This document shows positions 53,734-62,556 of a stretch of DNA of 64,000 nt, piece after piece. The DNA is from Sinomicrobium oceani. Lineage in GTDB: Bacteria; Bacteroidota; Bacteroidia; Flavobacteriales; Flavobacteriaceae. The stretch's first letter is position 1; each line of letters starts with the position of its first letter. The stretch lies in contig NZ_FPJE01000009.1 in NCBI RefSeq assembly GCF_900119185.1, forward strand, positions 1 to 64,000. The letters run 5' to 3'. The notes beneath the pieces were generated by a model, which saw only the letters and a program-made list of their open reading frames with translations, had not been told where the DNA came from and did not search any database. The position numbers and the translations under genes were made by a program.

Positions 53734-54927
53734 TTAGCTTAAAACTTCTTTAACTTTATCGGCAGCTTCCTGGAACTGAACCGCAGAGTGTACGGCAAGT
53801 CCGGAGTTGTCTATAAGTTCTTTGGCTATTTTGGCGTTAGTACCTTGCAGACGTACGATGATCGGCACCTTAATGGCGTCTCCCATGTTCTTGTATGCGT
53901 CTACGATACCCTGGGCAACACGGTCGCAACGGACGATACCTCCGAATATATTGATCAGGATGGCCTTAACGTTCGGATCTTTCAGGATAATACGGAAAGC
54001 AGTTTCCACGCGTTTTGCATCGGCAGTACCACCTACGTCAAGGAAGTTGGCGGGTTCTCCACCGGCTTGCTTGATGAGGTCCATAGTAGCCATGGCCAGT
54101 CCGGCGCCGTTAACCATACAACCGACATTACCATCGAGGTCTACGTAGTTGAGTCCGACAGCTTTGGCTTCTACTTCGATGGGGTTCTCTTCGCGAAGGT
54201 CACGCATCTCTGCATAATCCTTGTGACGGAAAAGCGCGTTATCATCGATAGTAACTTTGGCATCTACAGCCATGATCTTATCGTCGGATGTCTTTAAAAC
54301 CGGGTTTATCTCGAACAGGGATGCATCAGATTTGATGTAGGCCGTGTACAAAGAGCTTACGAACTTCACCATTTCTTTGAATGCATTGCCGCTCAACCCG
54401 AGGTTGAAGGCAATTCTCCTCGCCTGGAAAGGCATAAGGCCTACTGCAGGGTCTATCTCCTCGGTAAAGATGAGATGAGGGGTTTTTTCCGCAACTTCTT
54501 CGATATCCATACCGCCTTCGGTAGAGTACATGATCATGTTTCTTCCTTTGGAGCGGTTGAGAAGTACGGACATATAGAATTCCGAAGTTTCACTGTCTCC
54601 GGGATAGTATACATCCTCTGCAACCAATACCTGGTGCACTTTTTTCCCTTCAGCGGAAGTCTGTGGAGTAACCAGGTTCATACCGATGATCTGCTCAGCA
54701 AGTTCTTCTACCTGTTTCAGGTCTTTGGCAAGCTTTACTCCGCCTCCCTTACCGCGGCCTCCCGCGTGTATCTGGGCCTTTATGACATGCCATCCGGTTC
54801 CTGTTTCCTGAGTGAGTTGCTTGGCGGCGGCAACGGCTTCCTGAGGATTATGGGCAACAACACCGCGTTGTACCCTTACACCGAAACCTGCCAGTATTTC
54901 TTTTCCCTGATATTCGTGTAAATTCAT
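53734..54927 (-). CDS. sucC: Succinate-CoA ligase (ADP-forming), beta subunit
   Basis: The 397-residue TCA-cycle subunit binds nucleotide and succinate. The ATG at 54927 (NLHEYQGKEILAGFGVRVQRG) is the family N-terminus; the frame extends upstream but the 36 extra residues include the leader. ATP-grasp motifs are HVIKAQIHAGGRGKGGGVKLA, MVNGAGLAMATMDLI, and the C-terminal CoA-binding GGIVRCDRVAQGIVDAY. The alpha subunit gene (sucD) is not adjacent, as is common in Bacteroidota. A TATCTTTG promoter box lies upstream at 54954-54961 on the minus strand. Confidence 0.96.
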   Translation of the reverse strand: MNLHEYQGKEILAGFGVRVQRGVVAHNPQEAVAAAKQLTQETGTGWHVIKAQIHAGGRGKGGGVKLAKDLKQVEELAEQIIGMNLVTPQTSAEGKKVHQVLVAEDVYYPGDSETSEFYMSVLLNRSKGRNMIMYSTEGGMDIEEVAEKTPHLIFTEEIDPAVGLMPFQARRIAFNLGLSGNAFKEMVKFVSSLYTAYIKSDASLFEINPVLKTSDDKIMAVDAKVTIDDNALFRHKDYAEMRDLREENPIEVEAKAVGLNYVDLDGNVGCMVNGAGLAMATMDLIKQAGGEPANFLDVGGTADAKRVETAFRIILKDPNVKAILINIFGGIVRCDRVAQGIVDAYKNMGDAIKVPIIVRLQGTNAKIAKELIDNSGLAVHSAVQFQEAADKVKEVLS

Positions 54928-55247
54928 AACAAAGATTTCAATTAAATGAGTGACAAAGATAGCAAACCTCGCATAATTAAGATAGCTTAAAACTATTTTT
55001 TTGCATTCCCGGAGAAATAGCTTTATTTTGTACAATATGGATTAAAAATCTGATTTACAGGAGGGAATATGCCGGGGTTTCGGAGGTGTCCGTAAGACCG
55101 GAGTATGAAAGGATTAAATGTTTGTATTATCACAAAATGTTTGTTTTTTATTGTATGTTTATTTTTTTCCCCTTCCGATGTAGCTAATAGCTTATATTTG
55201 GGCACTTAAAACAGAGGAACCGAATCACTAACACACAAATTTAGGAC
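54928..55247. other. 320-bp divergent intergenic region (sucC / lysA)
   Basis: No gene is supported. It holds a TATCTTTG box for sucC (54954-54961, minus strand) and TATATTTG at 55193-55200 for lysA, 48 bases before its start. Confidence 0.6.
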
Positions 55248-56504
55248 ATGAATAATCAGGATTTATTAAATATTTCCCGTGAATTCGGGAACCCGGTATA
55301 TGTATATGATGCGGAAAAAATCATATCGCAATACCAACGGCTGACCGGAGCTTTCAGTAAGGTAAAACACCTGAAAGTGAACTATGCGGCCAAGGCACTA
55401 TCTAATATTTCCGTATTGCGATTGCTCAATCAACTGGGAAGCGGACTGGATACGGTTTCTATCCAGGAGGTACAGCTGGGGCTACAGGCCGGGTTTAAAC
55501 CGGAAGATATCATTTTTACCCCCAACGGGGTGTCTCTTGAGGAGATCGAGGAAGTTGCTGCGCTCGGTGTGCAGATCAATATCGACAACCTTTCCATCCT
55601 TGAACAATTCGGGACGAAACATGCGGAAATCCCGGTATGTATCCGGGTAAATCCCCACGTAATGGCAGGAGGGAACACCAATATTTCGGTGGGTCATATC
55701 GATTCCAAATTCGGGATCAGTATTCACCAGATGCCGCACCTGCTCCGGATTGTGGAGAATACCAAAATGCACATCAACGGTATTCACATGCATACGGGGA
55801 GTGACATCCTGGATATCGAAGTTTTTCTCTATGCTTCGGAGATTCTTTTTGAAACTGCAAAACACTTTAAAAACCTCGATTTTATAGATTTCGGAAGTGG
55901 TTTTAAAGTGCCTTATAAAGAAGGAGATATCGAGACCAATATCGAAGAGCTGGGCAAAAAACTGAGCAGGAAGTTTAACGATTTCTGTAAGGAATACGGA
56001 AAAGACCTGACCCTGGCTTTCGAGCCCGGAAAATTCCTGGTGAGTCAGGCCGGATATTTCCTGGCCAAAGTGAACGTGGTAAAACAAACCACTTCGACTG
56101 TTTTTGCCAGTATAGACACCGGCTTCAATCATCTCATACGTCCCATGCTTTACGGGGCGCACCACGAGATCGTAAATATTTCCAATCCGGAAGGACGTGA
56201 CCGTTTCTATTCGGTAGTGGGATATATCTGCGAGACCGATACATTTGCAAACAACCGCAGGATCGCCCAGATTACCGAAGGCGATGTCCTTTGCTTTAAG
56301 AATGCAGGGGCCTATTGTTTTACCATGGCGAGTAATTACAACTCCCGTTTCCGTCCGGCCGAAGTGCTGTGGTACAACGGAAAGGCGCATCTGATACGCA
56401 AAAGGGAGACCTTCGAAGACCTGATACGCAATCAGGTGGAAGTAGACCTGCAACTTTCGGGAAGTAAAAAAGAAAAGGAAGCCGTAGCGCTTAAGGAAGG
56501 GTAA
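55248..56504 (+). CDS. lysA: Diaminopimelate decarboxylase
   Basis: The 418-residue PLP enzyme decarboxylates meso-diaminopimelate to lysine. PLP-binding Lys is in KVNYAAKALSNISVLRLL. The glycine-rich phosphate site is IDFGSGFKVPY. EPGKFLVSQAGYFLAKV and the substrate region SIDTGFNHLIRPMLYGAHHEI (with GYICETDTFANNR and AYCFTMASNYNSR) follow. The catalytic Cys of GYICETD is in place. It is a single-gene unit with its own TATATTTG box and terminator. Confidence 0.95.
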   Translation: MNNQDLLNISREFGNPVYVYDAEKIISQYQRLTGAFSKVKHLKVNYAAKALSNISVLRLLNQLGSGLDTVSIQEVQLGLQAGFKPEDIIFTPNGVSLEEIEEVAALGVQINIDNLSILEQFGTKHAEIPVCIRVNPHVMAGGNTNISVGHIDSKFGISIHQMPHLLRIVENTKMHINGIHMHTGSDILDIEVFLYASEILFETAKHFKNLDFIDFGSGFKVPYKEGDIETNIEELGKKLSRKFNDFCKEYGKDLTLAFEPGKFLVSQAGYFLAKVNVVKQTTSTVFASIDTGFNHLIRPMLYGAHHEIVNISNPEGRDRFYSVVGYICETDTFANNRRIAQITEGDVLCFKNAGAYCFTMASNYNSRFRPAEVLWYNGKAHLIRKRETFEDLIRNQVEVDLQLSGSKKEKEAVALKEG

Positions 56505-56538
56505 CTGTTGGCAGTACCACCTCCCTGAATACAAATAA

Positions 56539-56573
56539 AAACGGGCAGCAAGATTTTTCCTGGTTGCCCGTTT
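56539..56573. terminator. Bidirectional terminator between lysA and the copper-type cluster
   Basis: AAACGGGCA and TGCCCGTTT pair perfectly across a 17-base loop in a convergent junction, ending in a T-rich flank on each side. Confidence 0.8.
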
Positions 56574-56604
56574 CCGTATTTTGTGTACACATGTAAGGTT
56601 ACGA

Positions 56605-57636
56605 TCAGATATTGAAATTCACATACAGGGACAAACGGTTCTTCACTTCTACTTTTCCGTTGTTCAGGTTCTGGTTGATGGGGAGCATCCCCATAACTCC
56701 GAGGGACCATTTTTTATAGGTGGCCTCAACACCCCATTTTCCGAAAAACACATCGCCTTTTGTGTTGGGTACGGCCTGCCCGTATTGTTCGTTTTCCTCG
56801 TACAGCTCACCGGCTATCCCGAGGATGGGAGTGAGCATCTTGTTTTCCTGTATAGCGAAGGAACGGAAGAACTGCACGCCGTAATTGAGCTGGTTTCCGA
56901 AGAGGTAATGTTCGTTGTTTTCGGTTTTAAAGGTGTAATTCAGCATGGCGCTTGCCCCCCAGTTGCCAAGGGTTACGGCATAATCGGTACCGATGATATA
57001 ATCCCAGCTTCCGGTCCCGGCCTGGAAACTCGGGTTTACACTTCCCTCGTTATTGGCTTTGTCGTATTTTCCGGTGGGGAGCTTAATACCTCCGCCAACC
57101 TGTAACGTATGTCTCAGCGTTCCGCTGACCTGCAGGGTATCGGCCGGTTTCAGGATTTTATAGAATCCCATAACTGTCATGTCTCCCATACCGGTAAGGT
57201 GCTGCTCGGATTTATCGGCAAAGGTCCGGTTGTGGAAATGATAGGGGATCATGGCATTGACCACAATCCTTTCCCCGAGGGGGATTCTTCCCCAGGCCTG
57301 TATGGTATTGAAGTTCTCGTCCACCCATGGCGAGTTGTTGAAAATACCGTCCCTGGAGCGATATTGTTGTGTGATGTAGCGTACTCCGGCAAAGTTATTA
57401 TCGAGTCCGGTGCTGTACCCCATGCTTCCGCCGTTTCCGCTGCATCCGCATACGTCACACATAAAAAGAGCTTTTGCCGGCTGAAAATTGCTTCGGAACG
57501 GTGAGGGAATGGTGTCTGAGGTCGTGGTGGCATTCGCAGAAAATATGCCCACTACCAGATAGAGGATGGTAAAAATGTGGTACACAGGTTGTGTCATGGC
57601 GGTTGTTCGCGTTTTCTTGTGTTTCGGGTTATTCAT
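56605..57636 (-). CDS. Outer-membrane beta-barrel transporter-like protein with CDVCGCS segment
   Basis: The 343-residue protein is exported (FTILYLVVGIFSANA). After the signal comes a cysteine-rich segment, MCDVCGCSGNGG, with Cys60, Cys63 and Cys65. Alternating aromatic/hydrophilic beta strands follow and end in LSLYVNFNI, typical of outer-membrane barrels. Four bases overlap the upstream MauG-type gene, so it is the last gene of the copper-type operon. Similar barrels with CDVCGC are found in Bacteroidota beside MbnP-type genes. The cysteines could bind Cu(I); transport of copper or a copper chelate is inferred. Confidence 0.78.
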   Translation of the reverse strand: MNNPKHKKTRTTAMTQPVYHIFTILYLVVGIFSANATTTSDTIPSPFRSNFQPAKALFMCDVCGCSGNGGSMGYSTGLDNNFAGVRYITQQYRSRDGIFNNSPWVDENFNTIQAWGRIPLGERIVVNAMIPYHFHNRTFADKSEQHLTGMGDMTVMGFYKILKPADTLQVSGTLRHTLQVGGGIKLPTGKYDKANNEGSVNPSFQAGTGSWDYIIGTDYAVTLGNWGASAMLNYTFKTENNEHYLFGNQLNYGVQFFRSFAIQENKMLTPILGIAGELYEENEQYGQAVPNTKGDVFFGKWGVEATYKKWSLGVMGMLPINQNLNNGKVEVKNRLSLYVNFNI

Positions 57637-58667
57637 CGTACATAGGTTTTATCGGTGAGGGTATGCAGGAAAGCAATGAGGGCACTCTTGTCCTCTTCGC
57701 TCAGTGCAATACCCGACCGGTTGTTTTGCTTTAGTGCGGGATCGAGCGTTTCGGAGTCCTGTACGTCCCGGTCATAAAAATCGAGAACAGATCTCAGGTC
57801 TGCAAAGCGTCCGTCGTGCATATAAGGTGCGGTCACGGTAATATTTCTCAGTGTAGGGGTCTTGTATTTACCCAGGTCTTCCCGGTTACGGGTTACCCGG
57901 TAGCGTCCGAGGTATATTTCGTCATGCGAAGTATCCCCGAAAGTGGCGTCCAGGCCATTATTGTGATAGTCATTATCAGTAAATAATCCTGGCGTATGGC
58001 AGGTCGCACAGTGATTTTTAAACAGCTGATGGCCTTGTTTTTCGATAGCGGTTAGTGGTGTGCCGTTTTCGATATGGCTGTCGTATTTGCTGTCTGCAGA
58101 GACCAGGGAACGCTGGTATTGTGCCAATGCTTTCATGACCTGGTTTATCCGGATGTCGCTGTCGAATGCCCTCCGGAAATACGAGACGTATTCCGGATCT
58201 TCCCGGAGTTCTGTAATGAGCTCGTCCAGATTCTGGAACATTTCGTCTTCGTGGGCGAGTGGTGCGAAGGCCTGCGATTCGAGATTGGTGGAGCCGCCGT
58301 CCCAGAAAAGCCCGTTATCTGCCCATGCCATGTTGATGAGTGTCGGCACATGGCGCAGCAATGGTTTCCCGGAAACGCCCTTTACGGAAAGTCTGCTTCC
58401 TTCGGAGAAAGCCAGCCGGGGTTGATGGCATGTGCCACAGGACACCGTATTGGTACCGGACAGGCGCGTGTCGAAAAACAGCTTTTCGCCCAGTTCGATT
58501 CCTGCGGTTGTCATGGGATTATCCGGGTATTCCGGTGGTACCGGAAAATGGGAAGGGATCCGGAGTGTGTACTCCGGATCTTCCCCGATTCCATCGTCAT
58601 CGGTAGTACATCCTGTACATGCCAGGAATATATACAGCAGATAATATGGAAATCTTTTATTCTTCAT
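57633..58667 (-). CDS. Di-heme MauG/MbnH/CcpA-type enzyme, copy 1
   Basis: The 344-residue lipoprotein-type di-heme protein has a signal YIFLACTGC. Two CxxCH motifs are present: CGTCH at 77-81 and CATCH at about 220. A Trp between the hemes (LFWDGG) and the peroxidase-family block YMHDGRFADLRSVLDFY are present. In the family, MauG oxidises Trp in a partner protein, MbnH makes kynurenine in MbnP, and CcpA reduces peroxide. The gene is directly downstream of, and overlaps by 11 bp, an MbnP-type gene, so I favour the MbnH role. The C-terminal residues that distinguish the subtypes were not assessed. Confidence 0.88.
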   Translation of the reverse strand: MKNKRFPYYLLYIFLACTGCTTDDDGIGEDPEYTLRIPSHFPVPPEYPDNPMTTAGIELGEKLFFDTRLSGTNTVSCGTCHQPRLAFSEGSRLSVKGVSGKPLLRHVPTLINMAWADNGLFWDGGSTNLESQAFAPLAHEDEMFQNLDELITELREDPEYVSYFRRAFDSDIRINQVMKALAQYQRSLVSADSKYDSHIENGTPLTAIEKQGHQLFKNHCATCHTPGLFTDNDYHNNGLDATFGDTSHDEIYLGRYRVTRNREDLGKYKTPTLRNITVTAPYMHDGRFADLRSVLDFYDRDVQDSETLDPALKQNNRSGIALSEEDKSALIAFLHTLTDKTYVR

Positions 58668-59463
58668 CCGCTGGGACCACGGTAAATGTGTTGCTTTCGA
58701 AATTGTCTGCCATAGTGGTCATGGCTTCCGGTGTGGAGGCTCCTATGACCGGGGTTTCCGTAACCTTAATACCGTTCAGGATACCGGCAATGTCGGTTGT
58801 TATGGTGAGGTTACGGTCGGTATCGCCACCTATTTCAAGGTCTTTGTCCAGGGTAAGAACAACAGTTCTGTAGCTGCTGTTCAACCCGGTCTCGAGCTGG
58901 AGTTGGGTATCGTTACCGGTATCCGTTCCTTTCAGGGAAGCGAATATATAGCTGGTATGCCACATCCAGGAAATATTGGTCATCCCGTTGAGCTGTGAAA
59001 GTTCCCCGGCCTGCAGGCTCAGATTGTCGTTATAGGCAGGGTCTATGCCCACGGCAAATTTGATGCTTGTATAACTTCCGGCGGGTATTCCCGTGAGGGT
59101 GATGGTCTCCCTCTTGTTGGCCGGATATTCGTAAGCACCGTCCTGTATACTGATGGCTTCGGTCTCTTCCATCAGGTAATAGGAATCTTCGATACTGAAT
59201 TCTTCTCCGTCCGTATCGGTAAGGATTACATGGCTTATCCAGTATCTGAATTGATTAAAATTCAGTTGCTGTCCTTCGATATCGTAGGTTGTATGCAGCT
59301 CAAAATCTTCCTGGCCTACTACGGCATCCAGGGTGAGGTTCAGTGTTCCGGGAAGTGTAGCGGTCAGTTCTTCACCGGTAATCGTATGGTCGTCATCACT
59401 GTTGCATGCTGCAAGCGTCAGTACCGTGAGTACATATATAAGGGCCAGTTTATAATTTTTCAT
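58657..59463 (-). CDS. MbnP-type protein, copy 1
   Basis: The 268-residue lipoprotein (signal VLTLAAC, Cys20) has the MbnP fold: LNLTLDAVVGQEDFELHTTYDIEGQQLNFNQFRYWISHVILTD in the first half, ETITLTGIPAGSYTSIKFAVGIDP in the middle. The paired-Trp segment NISWMWHTSYIFASLKG follows (Trp166, Trp168), then a C-terminal beta part. In the Methylosinus protein one Trp is converted to kynurenine by MbnH, creating a high-affinity copper site. Its MauG-type partner begins within the last 11 bp of this gene. Function in copper binding is inferred from family and from the conserved Trp pair. Confidence 0.88.
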   Translation of the reverse strand: MKNYKLALIYVLTVLTLAACNSDDDHTITGEELTATLPGTLNLTLDAVVGQEDFELHTTYDIEGQQLNFNQFRYWISHVILTDTDGEEFSIEDSYYLMEETEAISIQDGAYEYPANKRETITLTGIPAGSYTSIKFAVGIDPAYNDNLSLQAGELSQLNGMTNISWMWHTSYIFASLKGTDTGNDTQLQLETGLNSSYRTVVLTLDKDLEIGGDTDRNLTITTDIAGILNGIKVTETPVIGASTPEAMTTMADNFESNTFTVVPADEE

Positions 59464-59483
59464 TGTTCAGTTTTAAATGTGAA

Positions 59484-60524
59484 TTAATATTCGGCAAAAC
59501 GTTCGTCGTTGAGATATTCCTCATCGGTCAGGGTATTCAGAAAAGCGATCAATGCCGATTTTTCCTCTGTACTCAGCCGGATGCCGGGAGTATCTCCGTT
59601 TTGCAATGCGGGATCGAGGGTTTCCGACTCGCGGACCCCGTCCGTGTAAAAGTTGAGTACGGATTCCAGGCTTCCGAAACGCCCGTCGTGCATATAGGGT
59701 TTTGTGATCGCTACATTGCGAAGGCTGGGCACCTTGAATTTATACCGGTCCGATTCGCTGCCGCTGACCTCCATTCTGCCCTGGTCATCCAGAGTAGGGT
59801 TGGGAGGAAGTCCGTTGTTACGGAAAGCATTGTCCGTAAACAGATCGGTAGCATGGCATGTCGCACATTTTTGCCGGAACACTTCGAGTCCGTAAACCTC
59901 TTCATCGGTAAAGTTGCCTCCTGTTTCTCCGCGTACGTATTTGTCATACCTGGAATTGGATGAAACCATCATTACCATAAACTGGGACAGGGCCTTGAAG
60001 AAGTTTTCGTTATTGACCTCGCCGTTCTCGAAAGCCTGGGCGAATAGTTTCCGGTAATCCCCGTCGGCTTTGATTTTGCTGATGACGTTAGAAACGGTTT
60101 CTCCCATTTCCACTTCATTGGTGATCGGGATGATGGGGAAAAGATCGAGATGCGATGTAGCGCCATCCCATGCAAATTCGGTCATGAATGCAGCATTTTG
60201 TATGGCCGGTGTGTTTCTCGTTCCTTCTTTATCATCGATACCATGGCTGAACTGGTGTCCGTGGTGGGTGAATGCAAACCGTTGTTCGTGGCAAAATCCA
60301 CAGGAAATAAATCCGTTGGACGATAATTTTCCGTCGTAGAATAGTTTTTTACCCAGTTCGAATCCCTTTTCAGTCGGTGGATTTGCTGTGATATCGTACT
60401 GCAAATCCGGAAAATTTTCGGGTATGGTAAACACCAGCGGTTCATTGACCGGTACGTATTCGTCATTATCCGAACTGCAGGACATACAGGCTAAGCCCGA
60501 TATCAGGATCAGTAACTTTTTCAT
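59484..60524 (-). CDS. Di-heme MauG/MbnH/CcpA-type enzyme, copy 2
   Basis: The 346-residue second di-heme protein has a lipoprotein signal (LISGLACMSCSSD). Hemes are bound at CGFCH (75-79) and CATCH (about 225). The family block YMHDGRFGSLESVLNFY and the Trp region FAWDGATSH are intact. It differs from copy 1 in several loops, so the two are old paralogues, not a recent duplication. It sits 20 bp upstream of MbnP copy 1 and 32 bp downstream of MbnP copy 2. The operon therefore reads MbnP2-MauG2-MbnP1-MauG1, giving each MbnP its own enzyme. Confidence 0.88.
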   Translation of the reverse strand: MKKLLILISGLACMSCSSDNDEYVPVNEPLVFTIPENFPDLQYDITANPPTEKGFELGKKLFYDGKLSSNGFISCGFCHEQRFAFTHHGHQFSHGIDDKEGTRNTPAIQNAAFMTEFAWDGATSHLDLFPIIPITNEVEMGETVSNVISKIKADGDYRKLFAQAFENGEVNNENFFKALSQFMVMMVSSNSRYDKYVRGETGGNFTDEEVYGLEVFRQKCATCHATDLFTDNAFRNNGLPPNPTLDDQGRMEVSGSESDRYKFKVPSLRNVAITKPYMHDGRFGSLESVLNFYTDGVRESETLDPALQNGDTPGIRLSTEEKSALIAFLNTLTDEEYLNDERFAEY

Positions 60525-60556
60525 CCGTATTGTTTTTAGCGCAGGTGCCTTCCCTG

Positions 60557-61360
60557 TTAATGGTGGCTGCCTGAGCCGTTGTGAACGTGATCTACGGAAA
60601 ACATTTCCGTAGCATTTTCGGAGATCATCGGAGATTTTTCTTCACTGATCATAATTACGGCCTGCTCGGAGAGTACTATTTTGTTGGTGCCGTTCAGTAT
60701 TTTATCGGCATCAACAGCCAGGTGAATAAGCGGGCTCATCGTTTCGCTGACAATGGCATTGGTTCCGAGGTCGAGGGTTACTTCGCGGTAGTTATCCAGA
60801 CTGGAGCCGTGGCTTCCCATGTGAATTTTAAATTCGGTAGCTTCGGTAACACTCCCGGAAGTAAAAGTTCCTTCGAAGTTGAGGAATTTATATCCGGCCT
60901 GCCAGGACCACATCATTTCTTCAGTTTCAGCCTCTGCGAGGAAATCCCCTTGTCCTTCGGCTCCCTGGAGGTATTTTTCCTGGTCGACACCTACACCAAA
61001 TTTGATCCTGGTGTAATTCCCGGCAGGGATTCCGTTAAGGGTGATCTCGGTTTTGTCACTTTCTTCGCTGATAATAAAATAACTGTCGTCTTTCGGATAT
61101 ACATAGGTGTTCCCTTCGTCGTCGGTCAACGTGAAATTACTCACAATATAGGTGAGTCTGTCTATCGTAAGACGCTCCCCATTGGTGTTGGTATATGCGG
61201 AGGTGTGCAGAATAAGATCGTCACCCGCTACGCCGTTGTCAAATGCTATGGAAACCTGTCCTTCGCCTGTGAGGGCAGAAGTGTCATCATCCGATGAGCA
61301 GGAAGTATAAAGTGCTGTAAGAGTTATGCTTAAAATAAATATAAATGTATTGGATCGCAT
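60557..61360 (-). CDS. MbnP-type protein, copy 2, with His-rich C-terminus
   Basis: The 267-residue lipoprotein (signal TLTALYTSC, Cys21) carries the MbnP pattern, with Trp151 and Trp153 in MMWSWQAGYKFLNFEG, aligned with the Trp pair of copy 1. Unlike copy 1 it ends in VDHVHNGSGSHH, a His-rich tail that could be an extra metal site. It lies directly upstream of the second MauG-type gene. Copper binding and kynurenine formation are inferred. Confidence 0.88.
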   Translation of the reverse strand: MRSNTFIFILSITLTALYTSCSSDDDTSALTGEGQVSIAFDNGVAGDDLILHTSAYTNTNGERLTIDRLTYIVSNFTLTDDEGNTYVYPKDDSYFIISEESDKTEITLNGIPAGNYTRIKFGVGVDQEKYLQGAEGQGDFLAEAETEEMMWSWQAGYKFLNFEGTFTSGSVTEATEFKIHMGSHGSSLDNYREVTLDLGTNAIVSETMSPLIHLAVDADKILNGTNKIVLSEQAVIMISEEKSPMISENATEMFSVDHVHNGSGSHH

Positions 61361-61445
61361 TATTGATATCGTTTAAGTTGATAAAATGGTGTACCCAACC
61401 TTTCTTCCCGGTGGGAAGTGGTATGAGGTATAAATTTTTTGATAT

Positions 61446-61823
61446 TCAGGATAAAACGATCGGTGGTCTCAGCGGGCGGTCTGCCGTGAGGTAAAAGTAA
61501 ATGTTATTGTAAGAGAAAAAAGCGTTCTTATTGCGATAGAATTCAGGCCCGGTAAGTAAGGATATATTAACATCCTTTTCCAGATAGAGCAGGGATAGTT
61601 CGGTGTTTCTGGAGGTGTCGTTCCTTTTTTTATCGTCATTACCCGAAACTTCCCGGGCTATGGCCTTCATCAGGAAGCACTTCCCGTTACATTGCAATTT
61701 GGGACGCTCTTTATTGATGCAAAGTACGGTAGTAATGTAATCGTAATTGACCGTATATTCCAGTACGGGGAATAACGGTTTAAAACACATCAGAAATGCT
61801 AATATGAAAAGAAAATGTTTCAA
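61446..61823 (-). CDS. Small exported protein with three conserved cysteines, first gene of the copper-type operon
   Basis: The 125-residue protein has an N-terminal hydrophobic segment (FLFILAFLMCFKPLFPVLEY). The conserved block VLCINKERPKLQCNGKCFLMKA follows, with Cys35, Cys45 and Cys49 (C-x9-C-x3-C). The C-terminus is RPLRPPIVLS. The paralogue at 62557-62919 keeps the same spacing. The family appears known to me only as small Bacteroidota proteins near copper and TonB genes; no function is established. It leads the operon, 85 bp before MbnP2, and could be a copper-binding shuttle, a suggestion only. Confidence 0.75.
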   Translation of the reverse strand: MKHFLFILAFLMCFKPLFPVLEYTVNYDYITTVLCINKERPKLQCNGKCFLMKAIAREVSGNDDKKRNDTSRNTELSLLYLEKDVNISLLTGPEFYRNKNAFFSYNNIYFYLTADRPLRPPIVLS

Positions 61824-61861
61824 TTGCTGATGGATAGGGGGAACTTAGTTCTTTAGTTTTT

Positions 61862-61999
61862 TAGTTCGTAGTTTGGAATTACCGGATGTTTAGTTCGTTA
61901 TTGACGGTACTTGTTGGTTGTTATGAGTGTATTCCGGTGTACAGGAATGTGTATTTTTCCTGTTAACCCAATAATCTATTAAGTACCAACTACGAACTA
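61862..61999. repeat. 12-bp inverted repeat pair in the intergenic region upstream of the operon
   Basis: TAGTTCGTAGTT (61862-61873) and AACTACGAACTA (61988-61999) are perfect reverse complements separated by 114 bp. They lie in AT-rich DNA upstream of the copper-type operon. They might be a folded leader or a relic; nothing more can be said. Confidence 0.45.
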
Positions 62000-62012
62000 T
62001 AAACCACCAAAC

Positions 62013-62447
62013 TCACCTCAGGTCGAGTTGTTTTTCTGCTTTGGCAATGCTTTCCTGCATGAGATCCCTCATTTCGTAGACTTCGGTTTTCTCTTCTTTC
62101 AGGATCTCTATTTTGGCTTGCAGTTCTTCGGGCTCACTGTTTTTCGGGTCGAATTCGCCATAGGGGAATTTCTCACTGAAATCTTTCATCCAGTCCATCA
62201 TGGCTTTGTGAGACAGCTGCAGGCTATCCAGGATACCCTGATAGTTTCGGGTAGTATCGTTTTGTTTTTTCAGCGCTTCTGCGAGGGTATTGAGTTTTCC
62301 CATTTCGGGCATCACTTCGTCGTGTACGGCAATGACCTCATCGAAGAGTTTGTTGTATTCTTTTGTTTCCGGCGAAGGCTTGTCGTTACATGCCGTTAGG
62401 GCTATACAGATCGTAAACCATAGGGTGGATAACCTTAAATATCTCAT
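62013..62447 (-). CDS. Helical lipoprotein with His/Met clusters
   Basis: The 144-residue lipoprotein (signal WFTICIALTAC, Cys20) is otherwise a helical bundle. Two metal-ligand-like clusters stand out: HDEVMPEM (His42, Met46, Met49) and SHKAMMDWM (His80, Met83, Met84, Met87). The C-terminal coiled-coil-like helix ends KAEKQLDLR. Relatives are labelled viral A-type inclusion protein without evidence. The His/Met spacing is what one expects of a Cu(I)-binding helix pair, and the location inside a copper-type locus supports this, but binding is not shown. Confidence 0.8.
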   Translation of the reverse strand: MRYLRLSTLWFTICIALTACNDKPSPETKEYNKLFDEVIAVHDEVMPEMGKLNTLAEALKKQNDTTRNYQGILDSLQLSHKAMMDWMKDFSEKFPYGEFDPKNSEPEELQAKIEILKEEKTEVYEMRDLMQESIAKAEKQLDLR

Positions 62448-62556
62448 GATGTTAAGTTTTTTGATGGAAGGTTGCGAAATAAAGGCATGGCCGGTTTTCG
62501 TAAAATTCCTGGAAATAAAATAATTGTGGTGCTCCCTGATCAGGGCAAAAAAAGAC

